Origin: Cyanobium sp. ATX 6A2
Lineage (GTDB): Bacteria; Cyanobacteriota; Cyanobacteriia; PCC-6307; Cyanobiaceae
Assembly: GCF_024346355.1 (NCBI RefSeq)
Contig: NZ_JAGQCU010000010.1
Coordinates: 34,981 to 98,980 of the forward strand
Direction of reading: 5' to 3'
DNA length: 64,000 bases
Part shown: piece by piece, positions 31,589 to 41,654 of the stretch
Position numbering within the stretch: the first letter of the stretch is position 1
Layout of the letters: each line of letters begins with the position of its first letter
The notes under the pieces: generated by a model
What the model was told of the DNA's origin: nothing
Databases searched by the model: none
Seen by the model: the letters and a program-made list of their open reading frames with translations, nothing else
Translations under genes and position numbers: made by a program

Positions 31589-31701
31589 AACCGCAGCCCC
31601 CGTTCGAGCGCTAATGAACTGATTCTGCTTGCTGCGGTCACCGGGCTGCCGCCCAGGCCCCTCACTACACTGCACCCCCGGCCGAACATCACCCGCCGGG
31701 T

Positions 31702-33291
31702 ATGACCAAGGTTCTCGTTTCGGATCCCATTGACCAGGCGGGGATCGACATCCTCTCCCAGGTGGCCACGGTGGATGTGCGCACCGGCCTGTCGGCCGAT
31801 GAGCTGCGCTCGATCGTGGGTGACTATGAGGCCCTGATGATCCGCTCCGGCACCACGGTGACCGCCGAGATCATCGAGGCCGCAACCAAACTCCGGATCA
31901 TCGGTCGGGCCGGTGTGGGCGTCGACAACGTCGATGTGCCCGCCGCCACCCGGCGCGGCGTGCTGGTGGTGAATTCCCCCGAGGGCAACACGATCGCCGC
32001 CGCCGAGCACGCCCTGGCCCTGATGCTGTCGCTCTCGCGTCATGTGCCCCACGCCCACGCCAGCACCATGGCCGGCGGCTGGGACCGCAAGACCTACGTG
32101 GGCAACGAGCTGTACAAGAAGAAGCTCGGGGTTGTCGGTCTGGGCAAGATCGGCTCCCACGTGGCCCGGGTCGCCAAGGCCATGGGCATGGAGCTGCTCG
32201 CCTACGACCCCTTCGTCTCCGAGGAACGGGCCCAGAGCATGCAGGTGAAGCTGCTGCCCCTGGCCGAGCTGTTCGCCCAGGCCGACTACGTCTCCCTGCA
32301 CCTGCCGCGCACGCCCGACACCGAGAACCTGGTGAACGCCGAGTTGCTGCGCACCATGAAGCCAACGGCGCGCCTGGTGAACTGCGCCCGTGGCGGGATT
32401 GTGGATGAGGCGGCCCTGGCCGAGGCGGTGGAGGCCGGCGTGATCGCCGGCGCCGCCCTCGACGTGTATGCCAAGGAGCCCTTGGTGGCCGATTCGCCCC
32501 TGCGCGCGGTGAAGGAGCGCCTGGTGCTCACCCCGCACCTGGGAGCCAGCACCGCCGAGGCCCAGGAAAATGTGGCCATCGACGTGGCCGAGCAGATCCG
32601 CGACGTGCTGCTGGGGCAGCCGGCCCGCAGCGCCGTGAATATCCCTGGCCTCAATGCCGAGGTGATGGAGCAGCTCAGACCCCACCTGCAGCTGGCCGAA
32701 ACCCTGGGCCAGCTGCTCAGCCAGCTGGCCGGTGGCCAGATCAGCGAGCTGGAGGTGCGCCTGCAGGGCGAGTTCGCCGCCCACCCCGCCCAGCCGCTGG
32801 TGGTGGCCGTGCTCAAGGGTGTGCTCTCCACCGCTCTGGGCGACGCCATCAACTACGTGAACGCCAGCCTCGAGGCCAAAGACCGAGGCATTCACGTGCT
32901 GGAGGTGAAGGATGAAGCCGCCCGCGACTACGCCGGTGGTTCCCTGGAGCTCCGCTCCCGCAGCAGCAAGGGCAACCACAGCGTCAGTGGCGCGGTGTTG
33001 GGCGACGGCGACCTGCGCGTCACGGCCATTGACGAGTTCCCTGTGTCCGTGAGCCCCAGCCGGCACATGCTGTTCACCCGCCACCGCGATATGCCCGGGA
33101 TCATCGGCCGCATCGGCTCGGTGCTCGGTGAGCACAACGTCAACATCGCCTCGATGCAGGTGGGGCGCCGGATCGTGCGGGGCGATGCCGTGATGGCGCT
33201 CAGCCTCGACGATCCGATCCCCGCCAGCCTGCTGGAGAGCATCCACCGGATCGATGGCATTCAGGAGGCCCACCCCGTGACCCTGGTCTGA
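31702..33291 (+). CDS. serA: D-3-phosphoglycerate dehydrogenase
   Basis: This enzyme makes the first committed step of serine synthesis from 3-phosphoglycerate. The Rossmann loop GLGKIG is at residues 146-151, with the substrate/catalytic segments [13 protein letters not shown] (Arg) and [12 protein letters not shown] (His). At 529 aa it is the long form, with an allosteric-substrate-binding domain (about 325-450) and a C-terminal ACT domain ([20 protein letters not shown]) for serine feedback. The next gene, prmA, follows by 27 nt. Confidence 0.97.
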   Translation: MTKVLVSDPIDQAGIDILSQVATVDVRTGLSADELRSIVGDYEALMIRSGTTVTAEIIEAATKLRIIGRAGVGVDNVDVPAATRRGVLVVNSPEGNTIAAAEHALALMLSLSRHVPHAHASTMAGGWDRKTYVGNELYKKKLGVVGLGKIGSHVARVAKAMGMELLAYDPFVSEERAQSMQVKLLPLAELFAQADYVSLHLPRTPDTENLVNAELLRTMKPTARLVNCARGGIVDEAALAEAVEAGVIAGAALDVYAKEPLVADSPLRAVKERLVLTPHLGASTAEAQENVAIDVAEQIRDVLLGQPARSAVNIPGLNAEVMEQLRPHLQLAETLGQLLSQLAGGQISELEVRLQGEFAAHPAQPLVVAVLKGVLSTALGDAINYVNASLEAKDRGIHVLEVKDEAARDYAGGSLELRSRSSKGNHSVSGAVLGDGDLRVTAIDEFPVSVSPSRHMLFTRHRDMPGIIGRIGSVLGEHNVNIASMQVGRRIVRGDAVMALSLDDPIPASLLESIHRIDGIQEAHPVTLV

Positions 33292-33318
33292 CCTCTGCTG
33301 CCCCGTCGGGCCATCGCC

Positions 33319-34248
33319 ATGCCTCAGACCTGGTGGCGTCTGCAGATGCCCTGCCCTCCGGAGCTGGAGGAATCCCTGCTCTGGAAACTCGACTGCCTGG
33401 GAATTCCCCGCCTGGCCGTTCGCCACCGTCCCGAGCACCCCGACCAGCGGCAGCTGCTGGCCTGGCTGCCCGCTGCCGACTGGCCCGCGCCGGAGCGGCA
33501 GCGGCTGGAGGCGGCCCTGGCTCCACTGGCTGAGCCCTTCGCCCTCACCGTGCCGCCGATCAGCTGGGAGCAGGAGGACGATGAGGACTGGAGCCGGAGC
33601 TGGAAGCAGCACTGGCGGCCCGATCCGGTGGGCGAGCGGCTGCTGATTCTTCCCAGCTGGCTTCAGGTGCCTCCCGATTGCGCCCAGCGGTTGGTGATCC
33701 GCATGGATCCCGGCAGCGCCTTCGGCACCGGCAGCCATCCCACCACCCGCCTCTGTCTTGAGGCGCTGGAGGCGCTGGCCGCCAGGGGCCCCAGTGACCA
33801 GCGCCCGACCCCTGGCCTGGATGGCCTGCGGGTGGCGGATCTGGGCAGCGGCAGCGGCATCCTCGGCCTTGCCGCCCTGTTGCTGGGAGCCACCTCCGTG
33901 GCTGCGGTGGACAGTGACCCCCTTGCGGTGCGGGCCACGGCCGAGAACGCCGCTGCCTGCGGCCTGCAGCAGCGGCTGCGGGTGCGACAGGGCTCGGTGG
34001 AGTCGCTGGCGGAGCTGCTGGAGCAGCGCCCGGCCGACCTGCTGCTCTGCAACATCCTGGCCCCGGTGATCGAGGCCCTCTGCCCCGCCTTCGATGCCGT
34101 GCTCGCCCCCGGGGGGGTGGGGTTGCTCAGCGGGCTGCTGGTGTCGCAGGAGCCGCGTCTGCGCCGGGCTCTGGCGGCGCAGGGATGGGCCGCTGCCCTC
34201 ACGGCCCGCCAGAGCGACTGGGGGTTGCTGACGATCCGGCGGGCCTGA
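33319..34248 (+). CDS. prmA: Ribosomal protein L11 methyltransferase
   Basis: This 309-aa SAM-dependent enzyme trimethylates ribosomal protein L11. The N-terminal substrate-recognition domain begins TWWRLQMPCPPELEESLLWKL. Then come MDPGSAFGTGSHPTTRLCLE (PrmA signature), SAM loop VADLGSGSGILGLAAL, and the catalytic NILAPVIEAL. It probably forms an operon with serA, 27 nt upstream. Confidence 0.96.
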   Translation: MPQTWWRLQMPCPPELEESLLWKLDCLGIPRLAVRHRPEHPDQRQLLAWLPAADWPAPERQRLEAALAPLAEPFALTVPPISWEQEDDEDWSRSWKQHWRPDPVGERLLILPSWLQVPPDCAQRLVIRMDPGSAFGTGSHPTTRLCLEALEALAARGPSDQRPTPGLDGLRVADLGSGSGILGLAALLLGATSVAAVDSDPLAVRATAENAAACGLQQRLRVRQGSVESLAELLEQRPADLLLCNILAPVIEALCPAFDAVLAPGGVGLLSGLLVSQEPRLRRALAAQGWAAALTARQSDWGLLTIRRA

Positions 34249-34276
34249 AGCGATGCACGATCAACGGGCCGGAGTG

Positions 34277-34304
34277 TTACATAAGGCACGCTGATAGGTA
34301 ATCT
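34277..34304 (+). promoter_or_regulatory. Candidate sigma-70-type promoter of petF
   Basis: TTACAT and TAATCT are separated by 16 nt, about 120 nt upstream of the petF ATG, in a 178-bp spacer that is AT-richer than its surroundings. The spacing and partial consensus suit a strong housekeeping promoter, and petF is usually highly expressed. This is an inspection-based call. Confidence 0.4.
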
Positions 34305-34426
34305 GGCTTTGATTGGGCTTCCCCGGGCCAGCCCCCGAAAAAGACAGGAACGGCAGCTGCCCGATGTATGAAGGGCTGGTCCTACAGGCCCGGCTGCCCG
34401 GGTGCCTGTGAGCCCCAATCCCTTCC

Positions 34427-34726
34427 ATGGCTTCCTATAAGGTCACCCTCATCAACGAGAGCGAGGGCCTCAACAAGACCATCGAGGTTCCCGACGACCA
34501 GTACATCCTCGACGCCGCTGAAGAGCAGGGCATCGACCTCCCGTACTCCTGCCGTGCCGGTGCCTGCAGCACCTGCGCCGGCAAGCTCACCGCCGGAACC
34601 GTTGACCAGTCCGACCAGAGCTTCCTCGACGACGACCAGATCGAGGCTGGCTTTGTGCTCACCTGCGTCGCTTACCCCACCAGCGACTGCACCATCACCA
34701 CCCACGCCGAGGAAGAGCTCTACTGA
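34427..34726 (+). CDS. petF: Photosynthetic ferredoxin I
   Basis: This 99-aa [2Fe-2S] ferredoxin carries electrons from photosystem I to NADP reductase, nitrite reductase, ferredoxin-thioredoxin reductase and others. The cluster ligands are Cys42, Cys47, Cys50 ([10 protein letters not shown]) and Cys80 (LTCVAYP). The acidic surface and EEELY C-terminus match the canonical PetF. It is monocistronic, with a candidate promoter upstream and a strong terminator downstream. Confidence 0.97.
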   Translation: MASYKVTLINESEGLNKTIEVPDDQYILDAAEEQGIDLPYSCRAGACSTCAGKLTAGTVDQSDQSFLDDDQIEAGFVLTCVAYPTSDCTITTHAEEELY

Positions 34727-34757
34727 GCTTCATGGGTTGAATCCGGCCCGTCCTCCC

Positions 34758-34780
34758 GCCACCCTTCGGGGTGGCTTTTT
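34758..34780 (+). terminator. Intrinsic terminator of petF
   Basis: GCCACCC and GGGTGGC form a perfect 7-bp stem with a TTCG tetraloop, followed by TTTTT, 31 nt after the petF stop. Confidence 0.92.
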
Positions 34781-34781
34781 C

Positions 34782-35222
34782 ATGTCTGCCCTGTTCTCTC
34801 TCGCCCGCGCCTCCGAGCAGCTGCTGCCGCCCGGTTCCCAGCACACCAGTGTCGGCGGCCAGTACAGCTACCGGGTTCTGGGGCCCTGCTGCCGGCTGTT
34901 CGATCGTGAGGAGCTGCCCTGGCCCTGCTGCCGCCTGGCCTGGCGCAGCAAGGAACCCAGCTGGCGACGCGTCGGTCGTCGCTTCGTGGCTGACCTGGCC
35001 GCCCGCCGCTGCCCCTCCTACGCCGTGGAACTGCTGCTGCCCGGTGCCAGGCCCACGCGCACGGTGGTCACCTTGTTCCCGGTGCGGCTGCGGCCTGCCC
35101 TCCAGGAGTGGTGGTACAGCAAGCAGCCCGGTTCCATGGATCCCGCCAACGTCTCACCCCCCGAGGAGGAGGAGGGGGCAGTGGATCAGCCGATCGCGTC
35201 CCATGAAAAAACCGGCACCTGA
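34782..35222 (+). CDS. Hypothetical protein, unknown function
   Basis: This is a 146-aa frame starting at an ATG only one base after the petF terminator T-tract. It contains Cys-rich pairs (GPCCRLF, WPCCRLAW) and a basic middle (WRRVGRRFVADLAARR). It ends in an acidic Glu-rich tail (PPEEEEG). The amino-acid pattern looks like a real protein and not a shadow, but I recognise no family. Its expression is puzzling because no promoter space is left between the terminator and the ATG. The 3' end overlaps the psbV terminator hairpin. Confidence 0.55.
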   Translation: MSALFSLARASEQLLPPGSQHTSVGGQYSYRVLGPCCRLFDREELPWPCCRLAWRSKEPSWRRVGRRFVADLAARRCPSYAVELLLPGARPTRTVVTLFPVRLRPALQEWWYSKQPGSMDPANVSPPEEEEGAVDQPIASHEKTGT

Positions 35223-35231
35223 GGCACCGGT
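35206..35231 (-). terminator. Probable terminator of psbV
   Basis: Read on the minus strand, ACCGG/CCGGT forms a stem with a small internal mismatch (CA opposite CA) and an inner CC/GG pair, followed by TTTTT, about 31 nt after the psbV stop. The imperfect stem lowers confidence. It lies within the last codons of the convergent hypothetical gene. Confidence 0.55.
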
Positions 35232-35261
35232 CAAGGCATCACTGGATCCAGATCACTGGGT

Positions 35262-35804
35262 TCAGAAGTAGATCTTGCCGCCACCCCACTGCTGGCCCTG
35301 CACCTTGGGCGCTGTGAGGATGAAGCCGGCCATCAGGCGCAGATCGTCGTCGTCGAGGTCACGCATCTTCACGAAGATGTCGCTGCTGCGGATGCTGGGG
35401 TGCACATCGGCGATGGAGTACTCACCGTCGTAGCTGGTGGGGTCCTTCATGTAGTCCACCAGGGCATCCACGTTGTCCCGCGACGGGGTGGCCAGGGCCA
35501 GGGTTTGCGGATCCAGCCCCACATTCTGGTTGGTCTTGGTGATGCCGCCGGCGTGGCACTCGCCGCAGCTGGTGTTGAACTGTCTGCGGCCGGCCTTGAT
35601 GTCCTGCTCGGTGAAGGTCACGGTGCTGCCATCGGGGCTGGCGGGCACGGTGAGCTGGTCGGAGGTCCACTGGGCGGCCAGGGCCTGCCCGCTGAAGCCC
35701 ACGCAGAGCAGCAACACCAGGGGCAGGGCCACCAGGGTGCGCAGCGTTGCGCGCAGGGCCCGGTGGAGGATGAAGGTGGCGAAGGCCGGAGGGGTCGAGG
35801 CCAT
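35262..35804 (-). CDS. psbV: Cytochrome c550 of photosystem II
   Basis: This lumenal extrinsic photosystem II subunit stabilises the oxygen-evolving cluster. The precursor is 180 aa with a signal peptide (hydrophobic LVALPLVLLLCVGFSG) cleaved after ALA near residue 43. Haem attachment is Cys80-Cys83-His84 (CGECH), and the distal ligand His135 lies in ADVHPS; counted from the cleavage site these are 37, 40, 41 and 92, as in known PsbV. The C-terminus WGGGKIYF is diagnostic. A start 30 nt upstream is possible. No psbV2 or petJ gene is adjacent. Confidence 0.96.
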   Translation of the reverse strand: MASTPPAFATFILHRALRATLRTLVALPLVLLLCVGFSGQALAAQWTSDQLTVPASPDGSTVTFTEQDIKAGRRQFNTSCGECHAGGITKTNQNVGLDPQTLALATPSRDNVDALVDYMKDPTSYDGEYSIADVHPSIRSSDIFVKMRDLDDDDLRLMAGFILTAPKVQGQQWGGGKIYF

Positions 35805-35933
35805 GGGGAGAAGCCGGAGGGTTGGCGGTGACAACCGCGTCGCAGATCTTGTATCACGGGGGCCGGGGGCTCCGCTCCGGATTCGGGAGAACTGTTGCAG
35901 GCTCAGGCGCCTGGGACTTCCATCGCTGCCGGT

Positions 35934-36929
35934 TCAGGGGCTGAGCGCCGCTTCAGGCGCGGTCGGTGTGGCCGCCGGCTCCGGCTCCTCCGGCAGCACA
36001 TCGATGCTCAGAAAGTCCCGGGCCAGCACGGTGTCCGGAAAGATCGACCGTGCCTCAGCCAGCAGGTCGTCGGGGCTGACGGCGTTGCCGGGCATGTAGC
36101 GGGGGCTGAGGTGGGTGAGGGCCAGCTGCTTCACCCCCGCGGCCAGGGCCGTCTGGGCCGCCATGGTGGTGGTGGAGTGCTGGCGGGCGAAGGCCAGTTC
36201 GGCCTCGGCGTGGGCGAAGGTGCTCTCGTGGATCAGCAGATCGGCTCCCTCCGCCAGCACCACCGCCGCCTCACAGAACACCGTGTCCGTGCAGTACACC
36301 ACGCTGGCGCCGGGGCGCTCCGGCCCGCACAGGCTGGCGCCGTTGATGATGCGGCCGTCCTCCAGGGTGACGCTGACCCCCTGCTTCAAGTGGGCGTAGA
36401 TCGGGCCGGGGGGAATGCCCAGCTGCCTGGCCTTGGCCACATCGAAGCGCCCCGGCCGGGGCTTCTGGTCCACCCGATAGGCGAAGGCGGGTACCCGGTG
36501 GGTCAGCGGCGTGCAGCGCACGCTGATGTCCTCCAGCTCCAGCAGTGCCGTGCCGCTGGCGGCCGCCTGCCCCACCCGGTGGTGCCGCAGGGGGTAGCTG
36601 ATGCGGGTGGAGCTGGTGTGCAGCACCCCCTCAAGGAAATCGCGCAGCCGGTCGGGGCCGTAGAGGTCGATGCCCGGGCAGGTGCCCGCCAGGCCGAGAC
36701 TGGCCAGCAGGCCCGGCAGCCCGAACACGTGGTCCCCGTGCATGTGCGTCACGAAGATCCGCCGCAGCTGACTCACCCGCAGGTCGCTGCGCAGGAATTG
36801 ATGCTGGGTTCCCTCGCCGCAGTCGAACAGCCACAGCTCGGCGCGCTGGGGCAGACGCAGGGCCACGGCGGAAACATTGCGGCCCCGGGTGGGAACCCCG
36901 GAACTCGTGCCGAGAAACGTGACCTGCAC
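35934..36929 (-). CDS. rnz: Ribonuclease Z
   Basis: This metallo-beta-lactamase-fold endonuclease cleaves tRNA 3' trailers. The zinc motif THMHGDH is at residues 61-67 and the N-terminus [19 protein letters not shown] is highly conserved. The exosite/substrate region ([18 protein letters not shown]) and LTHLSPRY follow. The GTG start at 36929 gives 331 aa aligned with the usual family start; a start 39 nt upstream is possible. CCA is not encoded on the tRNA-Val gene in this window, consistent with a need for 3' trimming. It is divergent from the SpoIID-like gene. Confidence 0.95.
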   Translation of the reverse strand: MQVTFLGTSSGVPTRGRNVSAVALRLPQRAELWLFDCGEGTQHQFLRSDLRVSQLRRIFVTHMHGDHVFGLPGLLASLGLAGTCPGIDLYGPDRLRDFLEGVLHTSSTRISYPLRHHRVGQAAASGTALLELEDISVRCTPLTHRVPAFAYRVDQKPRPGRFDVAKARQLGIPPGPIYAHLKQGVSVTLEDGRIINGASLCGPERPGASVVYCTDTVFCEAAVVLAEGADLLIHESTFAHAEAELAFARQHSTTTMAAQTALAAGVKQLALTHLSPRYMPGNAVSPDDLLAEARSIFPDTVLARDFLSIDVLPEEPEPAATPTAPEAALSP

Positions 36930-36995
36930 GGGGGGATGGCCTCTGGCGCATGTTGCCACGACGGCCACAATGGGCGACCGAGTTGAACGTTCGCC

Positions 36996-38318
36996 GTGTC
37001 GCTGTCCCTGCGCCCCTGGACACCGGTGCTTGCCCTGGTGGCCGTTTCCGCTCCGGCTGCGGTCTCCGGCGATACCGCCCTCCAGGCCCGCCCCGCTGAG
37101 CCCGAAGTGCGGGTGCTGCTGGCTGAAGGCCCGAGCCTCTCGCTGATCTCCCTTGGCCAGCCGCTGCGGATCCAGCCCGGCGGTGTGCAGCTTCCCGCCG
37201 GCACCACCGCCACCGTGTCAGTGCAGGGTGGCAGCGTGCGCTTGCTGTTCCCGGGGGCCACGGGCGGCGCAGCCCCCGCCAGCGCCCAGCTGCCTGCGTC
37301 CTCGGCCTACTGGCTGGAGCCTGTTCCCGGCAGCCGCCCCGAAAGCGCCGGCGCCTTCCAGCTGCAGCAGCGCCGCTACCGGGGGCGTCTGCGTCTGCTG
37401 ACCACCGGCGGCAAGTTGCAGGCGATCAACCACGTGCCGCTCGAGACCTATCTGCCCAGCGTGGTGGGCAGTGAGATGCCCGCCAGCTGGCCCCAGCAGG
37501 CCCTGCGCGCCCAGGCGGTGGCCGCCCGTACCTACGCGCTGCGCCAACTCAAGCCCGCCGCTGCCTACGACCTCAAGGCCACCGTGAGCAGCCAGGTGTA
37601 CAAGGGCCTCGAGGCGGAGACCGCCTCCACCCGGGAGGCCGTGGCCAGCACCCGCGGCCAGGTGCTGATGTTCGGCTCCAACCTCGCCAACACGGTGTTT
37701 CACAGCAGCAGCGGCGGCCTCACCGAAAACAGCGGTGACATCTGGCAGCAGCAGCTCCCTTACCTGGTGAGCGTGCCCGATTTCGACCACGACAGTCCGG
37801 TGCACCAATGGCAGGAGCTGCTGCCGGCGGACCGTCTGCGTCAGGCCTTCACGGAAACCGGCGGGGTGTACAGCATTGATGTGCTGTCCACCACAGCCAC
37901 GGGGAGGGTGCGGCAGGCCCGGGTGGTGGGTCCCAGCGGCAGCCTGCTGGTCACCGGCCCTCAGCTGCGCTCACGGCTGGGGTTGCGCAGCACCCAGGTG
38001 CGCTTCCAGGTGCTCACTCCGGCGCCTAGCACTGCTGAGTCACCCCAGTTGCCGCCGCCGCCGCCGGCCCTCCCCACCGTTCGCCTGGCCATGGCGGGCA
38101 GTGGTGCCGCCGCCGGCTCCTTGGGGTCTGGCAGTACGCGCCGCGTGCCCCAGCCGTCGCCCCAGCCCGCGCTGCTGGCCGTGGGCCGCGGCTTCGGCCA
38201 CGGCGTGGGCATGAGCCAGTGGGGCGCCCTGGCCATGGCCCGCCGGGGCGAGAGCCATGAGCGCATCCTCAGCCACTACTACCGGGGCACGGTGCTGCGG
38301 CCCTACGGTCTGCGCTGA
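36996..38318 (+). CDS. SpoIID/LytB-domain protein
   Basis: This 440-aa exported protein has an N-terminal hydrophobic signal (about residues 7-25). The SpoIID domain is marked by [33 protein letters not shown] and [13 protein letters not shown], and the C-terminal [19 protein letters not shown]. In Firmicutes the domain cleaves denuded glycan strands or enhances amidases. In cyanobacteria the role is presumably peptidoglycan remodelling. A Pro-rich linker (about residues 345-395) splits the domain, an insertion that may be lineage-specific. Confidence 0.9.
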   Translation: MSLSLRPWTPVLALVAVSAPAAVSGDTALQARPAEPEVRVLLAEGPSLSLISLGQPLRIQPGGVQLPAGTTATVSVQGGSVRLLFPGATGGAAPASAQLPASSAYWLEPVPGSRPESAGAFQLQQRRYRGRLRLLTTGGKLQAINHVPLETYLPSVVGSEMPASWPQQALRAQAVAARTYALRQLKPAAAYDLKATVSSQVYKGLEAETASTREAVASTRGQVLMFGSNLANTVFHSSSGGLTENSGDIWQQQLPYLVSVPDFDHDSPVHQWQELLPADRLRQAFTETGGVYSIDVLSTTATGRVRQARVVGPSGSLLVTGPQLRSRLGLRSTQVRFQVLTPAPSTAESPQLPPPPPALPTVRLAMAGSGAAAGSLGSGSTRRVPQPSPQPALLAVGRGFGHGVGMSQWGALAMARRGESHERILSHYYRGTVLRPYGLR

Positions 38319-38339
38319 ACCAGCCTGCGCTGAGCCTGT

Positions 38340-39119
38340 TTGAGCGCCGTCACCCCCCCGCGCCTGGCCCTCACCGTCCTGGAGAGCAGGGAGGCCGTGG
38401 CCAGCCATGTGGCTAGGCAGCTGCTCGCCGATCGTCTGGGGCCCGAGCCGCGTCCCCTCGGCCTGGCCACTGGCACCACGATGGAGCCGGTGTATGCAGC
38501 CCTGCTGGAGGCCGAGCGTGAGCTGCTGGACGGCCACCGCCAGCACCTGCGCCGCCACTGGCGCAGCTACAACCTCGATGAGTACGTGGGTCTGGGCAGT
38601 GGTGATCCAGGCTCCTTCGCCGCCTTCATGCACAGCTGCCTGACGGGGCCGCTGGGGCTGGATCCCGCCAGCGTGAGGCTGCCCGACGGCCAGGCGGCCG
38701 ACCCGCAGGCCGAGGCCGGGCGCTACGCCGCCGAGATCCGTGCCGCCGGCGGGATCGGCCTGCAGCTGCTCGGGCTGGGCTTGAACGGCCACGTGGGCTT
38801 CAACGAGCCGCCCTGCGCCGCCACCAGCTGCTGCCGGCCCGTGCAGCTCAGCGCCTCAACCCGCCGGCACAACGCCGCCGCCTTCGCCGGCGACCCCGCC
38901 GCGGTGCCCGAGTGGGCCATCACCCTGGGCCTGGAGGAGATCCTGGCGGCCCGCCGCATCCTGCTGGTCGTCACCGGAGCCGGCAAGGCGGATGTGTTGG
39001 GTCGCCTGCTGTGCCAGCGGCCCTCCCCGGAGCTCCCGGCCAGCTGGCTGCAACGGCACCCGGCGGTGCGTGTGATCGCCGATCGGGCCGCCCTCAGCGG
39101 CGCGACCAGCGGCCCCTGA
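38340..39119 (+). CDS. nagB: Glucosamine-6-phosphate deaminase / 6-phosphogluconolactonase family protein
   Basis: This 259-aa sugar-phosphate isomerase family protein is closest to NagB, which converts glucosamine-6-phosphate to fructose-6-phosphate plus ammonia. Motifs are LATGTTMEPVY, NLDEYVGL, LGLGLNGHVGFNEP and AITLGLEEILAARR, typical of NagB and not of Pgl. The start is a TTG, 21 nt after the SpoIID-like gene, so it probably belongs to the same transcript and could recycle amino sugars from peptidoglycan. An alternative start inside is possible. Confidence 0.88.
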   Translation: MSAVTPPRLALTVLESREAVASHVARQLLADRLGPEPRPLGLATGTTMEPVYAALLEAERELLDGHRQHLRRHWRSYNLDEYVGLGSGDPGSFAAFMHSCLTGPLGLDPASVRLPDGQAADPQAEAGRYAAEIRAAGGIGLQLLGLGLNGHVGFNEPPCAATSCCRPVQLSASTRRHNAAAFAGDPAAVPEWAITLGLEEILAARRILLVVTGAGKADVLGRLLCQRPSPELPASWLQRHPAVRVIADRAALSGATSGP

Positions 39120-39146
39120 ACCACCTGAACCACCTAGGCCGCTGGC

Positions 39147-39944
39147 TCAGGCCATCAGCTCGTCCAGCAGTGTGGCGTCGGCTTCCAGGTTGGTGGTGAC
39201 GGCACGGACGTCATCAAGCTCCTCGAGGGCATCGAGCATGCGCAGGCAGCCCCGCAGCTGCTCGGGATCGCTGAGCGGGCAGCTCAACTGGGGGATCCAG
39301 CGGTGTTCCCAGCTGGTCACGCTCAGCCCCCGGGCGCGCAGGCCGTCCTGCAGGGCCTCCAGCTGGGCAAAGGGCGCGAACACCTCGGCGGCCTCGCCCT
39401 GGCCCGCCGTGCCGCTCTCCACCCCCAGCTCGTAGCCCAGAACGGCCACGCCGGCCTCGCTCTCGAGGCTCAGGAGGATCTCCAGCAGTCTGTCCTCATC
39501 GAGGCCGGGGAGCTGCACACAGGCCACGCTGCGCTGCTCGAACAGGTAGCCCACGCAGCCCGTCTCGCCGAGGTTGCCCCCGTGCTTGCCAAAGGCCAGC
39601 CGCAGGTCAGCGGCGCTGCGGTTGCGGTTGTCGGTGAATGCCTCCACCAGCACGGCCACCCCGCCGGGCCCGTAGCCCTCGTAGCGCACGGCCTCAAAGG
39701 CGTCGGCCCCATCGGTCAGCTGGCCGCAGCCCTTGGCGATCGCCCGTTCGATGTTGGCGTTGGGGACACCGGCAGCCCTGGCCTTCTCGATCGCCGTGCG
39801 CAGCTGGAAATTGCCCGCCGGATCGGCCCCGCCCCGGGCTGCCACCATGATCTCCCGGCCCAGACGGGTGAACAGTGCTCCCCGCTTGGCATCCACCACC
39901 GCCTTGGTGCGCTTGATCTGGGCCCATTTGCTGTGGCCGGCCAT
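39147..39944 (-). CDS. YebC/PmpR family regulator
   Basis: This 265-aa YebC-type protein begins [22 protein letters not shown], the family signature, then [16 protein letters not shown] and [17 protein letters not shown]. Members act as DNA-binding regulators or translation factors for proline-rich motifs. The ATG at 39944 gives the standard start. It lies 34 nt downstream of truB and forms an operon with it. It converges with nagB. Confidence 0.94.
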   Translation of the reverse strand: MAGHSKWAQIKRTKAVVDAKRGALFTRLGREIMVAARGGADPAGNFQLRTAIEKARAAGVPNANIERAIAKGCGQLTDGADAFEAVRYEGYGPGGVAVLVEAFTDNRNRSAADLRLAFGKHGGNLGETGCVGYLFEQRSVACVQLPGLDEDRLLEILLSLESEAGVAVLGYELGVESGTAGQGEAAEVFAPFAQLEALQDGLRARGLSVTSWEHRWIPQLSCPLSDPEQLRGCLRMLDALEELDDVRAVTTNLEADATLLDELMA

Positions 39945-39978
39945 GGCGGAATGGGGCGGGAGAGAGCGACGATCGGCA

Positions 39979-40878
39979 TCACCCGGCCGCCTCGAGCACC
40001 AGCTTCGGCTGCAGCTGGCCGTCGGCGGTGGCCCGGGCCATGCCCGCCAGATTGCCATCCGGGGTCACCACCACCACGGCCTGACCCTCGCTGGCCGCCG
40101 CCGCGATCGAGGGCTCAACGGCCAGCCGACGACCGCAGCGCCAGCCGCTGAGCTGCTCGGGGTTGAGCTGTTGCCGGGGCAGGTGGGCCAGTGCCGAGAG
40201 GGGCTCCAGCAGGGCAGGGGGCGGACCCTGCTCGAGGGCCTCCAGGGGCACCGCCTGCTCCAGGGTGAAGCCCAGGGCGGCGCTGCGCCGCAGGCTGGCC
40301 AGGGTGCCACCGCAGCCCAGCACGGCGCCGAGATCACGAGCCAGGGAGCGGATGTAGGTGCCTGCCGAGCAGGCCACCTCCAACTCGAGCCGGTCGCTGG
40401 CGGGGTCCCAGCTCAGCAGCTTCAGCCGTTGGATCAGCACGGGCCGCGCCGCCAGGATCAGCGTTTCGCCCCGCCGCACACGCTGGTAGGCGCGCTCGCC
40501 GTTCACATGCACTGCCGACACCTGCGGCGGCACCTGCTCGATTGCCCCCCGGAACCGCTCCAGGGCCGCATTCAGTTCGGCCGCGTTCAGGGCTGGCACG
40601 GCACGCCGCTCCAGCACCTCCCCCTGCAGATCGTCGCTGCTGGTGGTGAGGCCGAGCTGCACCGCCCCCCGGTAGGTCTTGTCGCCGCTCAGATAGGGCA
40701 GCAGCCGGGTGGCGGGCCCCACGGCGATCGGCAGCACGCCGGTGACCGCCGGATCCAGCGTGCCGCCGTGCCCCACCTGGCGAAGGCCGTAGGCCCGCCG
40801 CACCCGGCTCACGCAGGCGTGGGAGCTGAGCCCGGCCGGTTTGTCGAGCACCAGGAAGCCCCAGGGCTGGTCAGCCAT
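39979..40878 (-). CDS. truB: tRNA pseudouridine-55 synthase
   Basis: This enzyme makes pseudouridine 55 in the T-loop of tRNAs. Family motifs are [29 protein letters not shown] with catalytic Asp42, and the RNA-binding C-terminal part with [15 protein letters not shown]. At 299 aa it is normal for the family. The ATG at 40878 is preferred over one 30 nt upstream because homology starts at [10 protein letters not shown]. It heads the truB-yebC unit. Confidence 0.95.
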   Translation of the reverse strand: MADQPWGFLVLDKPAGLSSHACVSRVRRAYGLRQVGHGGTLDPAVTGVLPIAVGPATRLLPYLSGDKTYRGAVQLGLTTSSDDLQGEVLERRAVPALNAAELNAALERFRGAIEQVPPQVSAVHVNGERAYQRVRRGETLILAARPVLIQRLKLLSWDPASDRLELEVACSAGTYIRSLARDLGAVLGCGGTLASLRRSAALGFTLEQAVPLEALEQGPPPALLEPLSALAHLPRQQLNPEQLSGWRCGRRLAVEPSIAAAASEGQAVVVVTPDGNLAGMARATADGQLQPKLVLEAAG

Positions 40879-40919
40879 CGCCACCCACGTCAGCCTGGTC
40901 CATCCCATGCTCCGCCGCC

Positions 40920-41627
40920 ATGACCCTGCAGCAGCGCCGCGAGCTGGTGTTTCTGGTGCTGGCCGGAATCTTTCTGGGCACGATGGGGATGCTCAACATC
41001 CTCGGCCTCACCCGCTTTCTGCAGCTGGGCACGATCGGCTCCTGGCCGATCGTGGTGGCGGTGGGGGCCCTGCCCTATCCGGTCACCTTCCTGTGTACCG
41101 ACCTGATCAGTGAGATCTGGGGGGAACGGCGGGCCAGCCAGTTGGTGTGGGTGGGGCTGGCCCTGAACGGCTGGATCGTGTTGATCCTCTGGCTGGGAGG
41201 GGCGCTGCCGGGGCTGAGCGGGGCCCCTGAGGCCACCTTCTTCGAGGTGAGACGGTTGGCCTTCGCTGCCGTGGGGGCCTCGATGGTGGCCTACATGGCC
41301 GCCCAGTTCACCGATGTACGCCTGTTTCACTTCTGGAAGCGCGTCAGCGATGGCAAGGCCCTGTGGCTGCGCAATAACGGCTCCACGCTGGTGAGCCAGC
41401 TGGTGGACACCAGTGCCGTGGTGCTGATCAGCCATTACGGCAACCACCTGCTGCCGCTGCGGGCGGAGGCGCCGGTGCTGCCCCAGCTGGCCAGCTACAT
41501 CGCCAGCGGCTACCTGTTCAAGGCCCTGGCAGCCCTGGTGGACACCCTGCCCTTTTATCTGCTGGTGGGCTGGCTGCGCCGCTGGCTGGAGGTGCCGGGA
41601 GCCGGGGCGGAGCTCGGTGATGCGTAA
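40920..41627 (+). CDS. YhhQ/VUT-family transporter, probable queuosine precursor permease
   Basis: This 235-aa integral membrane protein has about six transmembrane helices and the family signature PYPVTFLCTDLISEIWGERRA (about residues 57-77). YhhQ proteins import 7-deazaguanine precursors (preQ0/preQ1) of queuosine tRNA. Function is inferred from family only. It is divergent from truB (41-bp spacer) and 27 nt before a methyltransferase gene on the same strand. Confidence 0.88.
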   Translation: MTLQQRRELVFLVLAGIFLGTMGMLNILGLTRFLQLGTIGSWPIVVAVGALPYPVTFLCTDLISEIWGERRASQLVWVGLALNGWIVLILWLGGALPGLSGAPEATFFEVRRLAFAAVGASMVAYMAAQFTDVRLFHFWKRVSDGKALWLRNNGSTLVSQLVDTSAVVLISHYGNHLLPLRAEAPVLPQLASYIASGYLFKALAALVDTLPFYLLVGWLRRWLEVPGAGAELGDA

Positions 41628-41654
41628 CTTGGCCGGGTCGGCAGCAGAGCGGCG

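Noticed and set aside
31585..33738. 717-codon minus-strand frame opposite serA
   Set aside because: His/Gly/Gln-rich shadow of serA, which has full motif support.
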